Source: Rheinheimera pleomorphica (lineage in GTDB: Bacteria; Pseudomonadota; Gammaproteobacteria; Enterobacterales; Alteromonadaceae). From it: a stretch of DNA of 64,000 nucleotides. The stretch spans positions 248,001 to 312,000 of the forward strand of contig NZ_SIRR01000031.1 in NCBI RefSeq assembly GCF_011634895.1, read 5' to 3'. Shown piece by piece: positions 62,317 through 64,000 of this stretch. The translations under genes and the position numbers were made by a program. The stretch's first letter is position 1. Every line of letters starts with the position of its first letter. A model generated the notes under the pieces. The model made no database searches, had not been told where the DNA came from, and saw nothing but the letters and a program-made list of their open reading frames with translations.

Positions 62317-64000
62317 TTAGCGATACGCTTCCGGGCTTGGGCATGAACAAATCAGGTTGCGGTCGCCGTATACGTCGTCGATACGGGTTACCGTTGGCCA
62401 GAATTTATTTTCTGCCACAAAAGCTGCCGGGAAGGCGGCGTATTGGCGCTCGTAGGCACGATCCCACGCCGGGTCGAAAATGTCTTCCATGGTGTGCGGT
62501 GCGTAGGCCAGTGGGTTGTTATCCACTGTCCACTCGCCCGCTTCCACTTTGGCAATCTCGCTGCGGATGGTGCTCATCGCTTCAATAAACTTATCCAGCT
62601 CGGCTTTGCTTTCAGACTCAGTTGGTTCAATCATCAAGGTGCCGGCTACCGGGAAGCTCATCGTTGGTGAGTGGTAACCAAAGTCCATTAAGCGTTTGGC
62701 AATGTCCATCTCGGTAATGCCGCTGGCTTCTTTTAGCGGGCGAATGTCGATAATACATTCGTGCGCCACCCGGCCATTAGTGCCGCGGTACAGTACCGGG
62801 AATAACGGGTCGAGCTTCTTCGCCATGTAGTTCGCGTTTAAAATAGCGTATTCCGTGGCTTGTTTTAAGCCCTCGCCGCCCATCATGGCAATGTACATCC
62901 AGCTGATTGGCAGGATACCGGCACTGCCAAACGGGGCTGCTGATACCGCGCCGTTATCCTTGCCGGTGCCGTCGATACCCACCACAGCGTGATTAGGCAG
63001 GAACGGCGCTAAATGGCTTTTCACACCAATAGGACCCATGCCAGGGCCACCGCCGCCATGTGGAATACAGAAGGTTTTGTGCAGGTTTAAGTGCGATACG
63101 TCTGAGCCGATAAAGCCCGGTGCCGTTAAGCCTACCTGGGCATTCATATTGGCGCCGTCCATATATACCTGGCCGCCGTAGCTGTGGATAATGTCGCACA
63201 GCTCGCGGATGCTCTCTTCAAACACACCATGGGTTGACGGGTAAGTTACCATGATGGCGGCTAAGCGGTCGCCTACTTCGGCAGCTTTGGCTTTTAAGTC
63301 GTCCATGTCGATATTGCCGCGCTTGTCACACTCTACCAGCACCACGTCGTAGCTGGTCATCGCAGCAGTGGCCGGGTTAGTACCGTGCGCTGATACCGGA
63401 ATTAAGCAGATATTACGATGGCCTTCGCCGCGGCTTTCATGATACTTACGAATAGCCACCATACCGGCGTACTCACCCTGCGCACCCGAGTTTGGCTGCA
63501 TCGAGATATTGTCATAACCGGTGATGTTAACCAGCCAGTCGCCCAGCTGGGTAATCATCTCATAATAACCTTCGGCCTGGTCGCGCGGCACAAAGGGGTG
63601 CAAGGAGGCAAACTCCGGCCAGGTGATCGGGATCATCTCGGCAGTGGCGTTAAGCTTCATGGTGCATGAACCAAGTGAGATCATCGAGTGGTTCAGTGAT
63701 AAGTCTTTGTTTTCCAGCTTTTTAATATAACGCAGCATCTCAGTTTCGCTGTGATACTGGTTAAATACCGGGTGACCCAGTACGCTGTCGGTACGCACTA
63801 AATCGGTCGGAATAGACTCGCTGCCGTCAGTCACGATAGCGCTGTCCAGTGCCTCAACATCTAAGCCGTGATCTTTGCCCAGTACAATATCAAACAGCTC
63901 AGCAATATCGCTGCTGCTGGTGGCTTCATGGAAGCTGACCGCTAAGCTATCGGCGATGTCGGTACGCAGGTTAACGCCGGCAGCTAAGGCGCGGTTAATC
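62317..64000 (-). CDS. gcvP: Glycine dehydrogenase (decarboxylating), P protein, N-terminus cut by window edge
   Basis: About 561 C-terminal residues of the roughly 960-residue P protein are present; the frame is open to the right edge. The PLP lysine lies in [24 protein letters not shown], and [20 protein letters not shown] and [14 protein letters not shown] are family signatures. It decarboxylates glycine and passes the aminomethyl group to the H protein in the glycine cleavage system. gcvT and gcvH would be expected upstream, outside the window. A strong terminator follows. Confidence 0.96.
   Translation of the reverse strand, partial: INRALAAGVNLRTDIADSLAVSFHEATSSSDIAELFDIVLGKDHGLDVEALDSAIVTDGSESIPTDLVRTDSVLGHPVFNQYHSETEMLRYIKKLENKDLSLNHSMISLGSCTMKLNATAEMIPITWPEFASLHPFVPRDQAEGYYEMITQLGDWLVNITGYDNISMQPNSGAQGEYAGMVAIRKYHESRGEGHRNICLIPVSAHGTNPATAAMTSYDVVLVECDKRGNIDMDDLKAKAAEVGDRLAAIMVTYPSTHGVFEESIRELCDIIHSYGGQVYMDGANMNAQVGLTAPGFIGSDVSHLNLHKTFCIPHGGGGPGMGPIGVKSHLAPFLPNHAVVGIDGTGKDNGAVSAAPFGSAGILPISWMYIAMMGGEGLKQATEYAILNANYMAKKLDPLFPVLYRGTNGRVAHECIIDIRPLKEASGITEMDIAKRLMDFGYHSPTMSFPVAGTLMIEPTESESKAELDKFIEAMSTIRSEIAKVEAGEWTVDNNPLAYAPHTMEDIFDPAWDRAYERQYAAFPAAFVAENKFWPTVTRIDDVYGDRNLICSCPSPEAYR

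Overview
The window looks like a chromosomal segment of a Gammaproteobacterium, probably an aquatic Rheinheimera/Arsukibacterium/Alishewanella-type organism. This is inferred from the thrS-infC-rpmI-rplT order with an AUU-initiated infC, the PsrA/FadE pair, a large TonB-dependent receptor, a periplasmic-type DPP IV, and an XrtA-type PEP-CTERM/EPS locus. Species assignment was not tested. There is no CRISPR array, prophage or integron.

Region 1 (1-23443) is one flank of an exosortase A (XrtA) exopolysaccharide/PEP-CTERM locus; the exosortase itself is not in the window. It holds an AsnB-like amidotransferase (cut by the left edge), a polysaccharide deacetylase, a FemAB/CelD-like acyltransferase, a DegT-type PLP enzyme, two XrtA-associated alpha/beta hydrolases and a membrane-anchored PHP-domain protein. 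A tightly overlapping minus-strand operon follows (acyl-CoA ligase, PLP decarboxylase, GtrA, GT2, GT39, sulfotransferase). Then come an acyl carrier protein, a WecC-type dehydrogenase, the TPR lipoprotein PrsT, one PEP-CTERM target protein behind a well-spaced sigma-54 promoter, an FAD-linked oxidase and a LuxI-like acyltransferase. Together they suggest a modified, possibly sulfated polysaccharide plus an acylated small molecule made through ligase, ACP and acyltransferase.

Region 2 (23589-36734) is mixed metabolism and signalling: a GNAT enzyme; acyl-CoA dehydrogenase with its fatty-acid regulator PsrA and a visible operator; a TonB-dependent receptor preceded by a short tyrosine-rich ORF and mutually exclusive RNA helices (the most novel-looking signal here); an HD-GYP protein; DPP IV; upp; a hydrolase; and an NlpE/META lipoprotein.

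Region 3 (36781-48839) holds the translation operon thrS-infC-rpmI-rplT, a signalling cluster (EAL-HDOD, DUF6436, chemoreceptor), fructosamine kinase, a pteridine-reductase-like SDR, a CPXCG protein, riboflavin synthase, a MATE exporter, a DUF3080 lipoprotein and tRNA-Val(GAC).

Region 4 (48840-64000) starts with an amidohydrolase remnant and a poorly known three-gene set around a PstS-OmpA fusion. A GNAT-nitrilase fusion follows, then a complete molybdenum cluster (moaA-mobA-moaB-moaC-moaD-moaE-modA-modB-modC) led by a probable Moco riboswitch and interrupted between moaC and moaD by a 167-bp inverted-repeat element. After it lie a ParE/RelE-type toxin-antitoxin pair with an extra antitoxin-like gene, two small proteins (one Rap1a/Tai-like), and the C-terminal part of gcvP running off the right edge.
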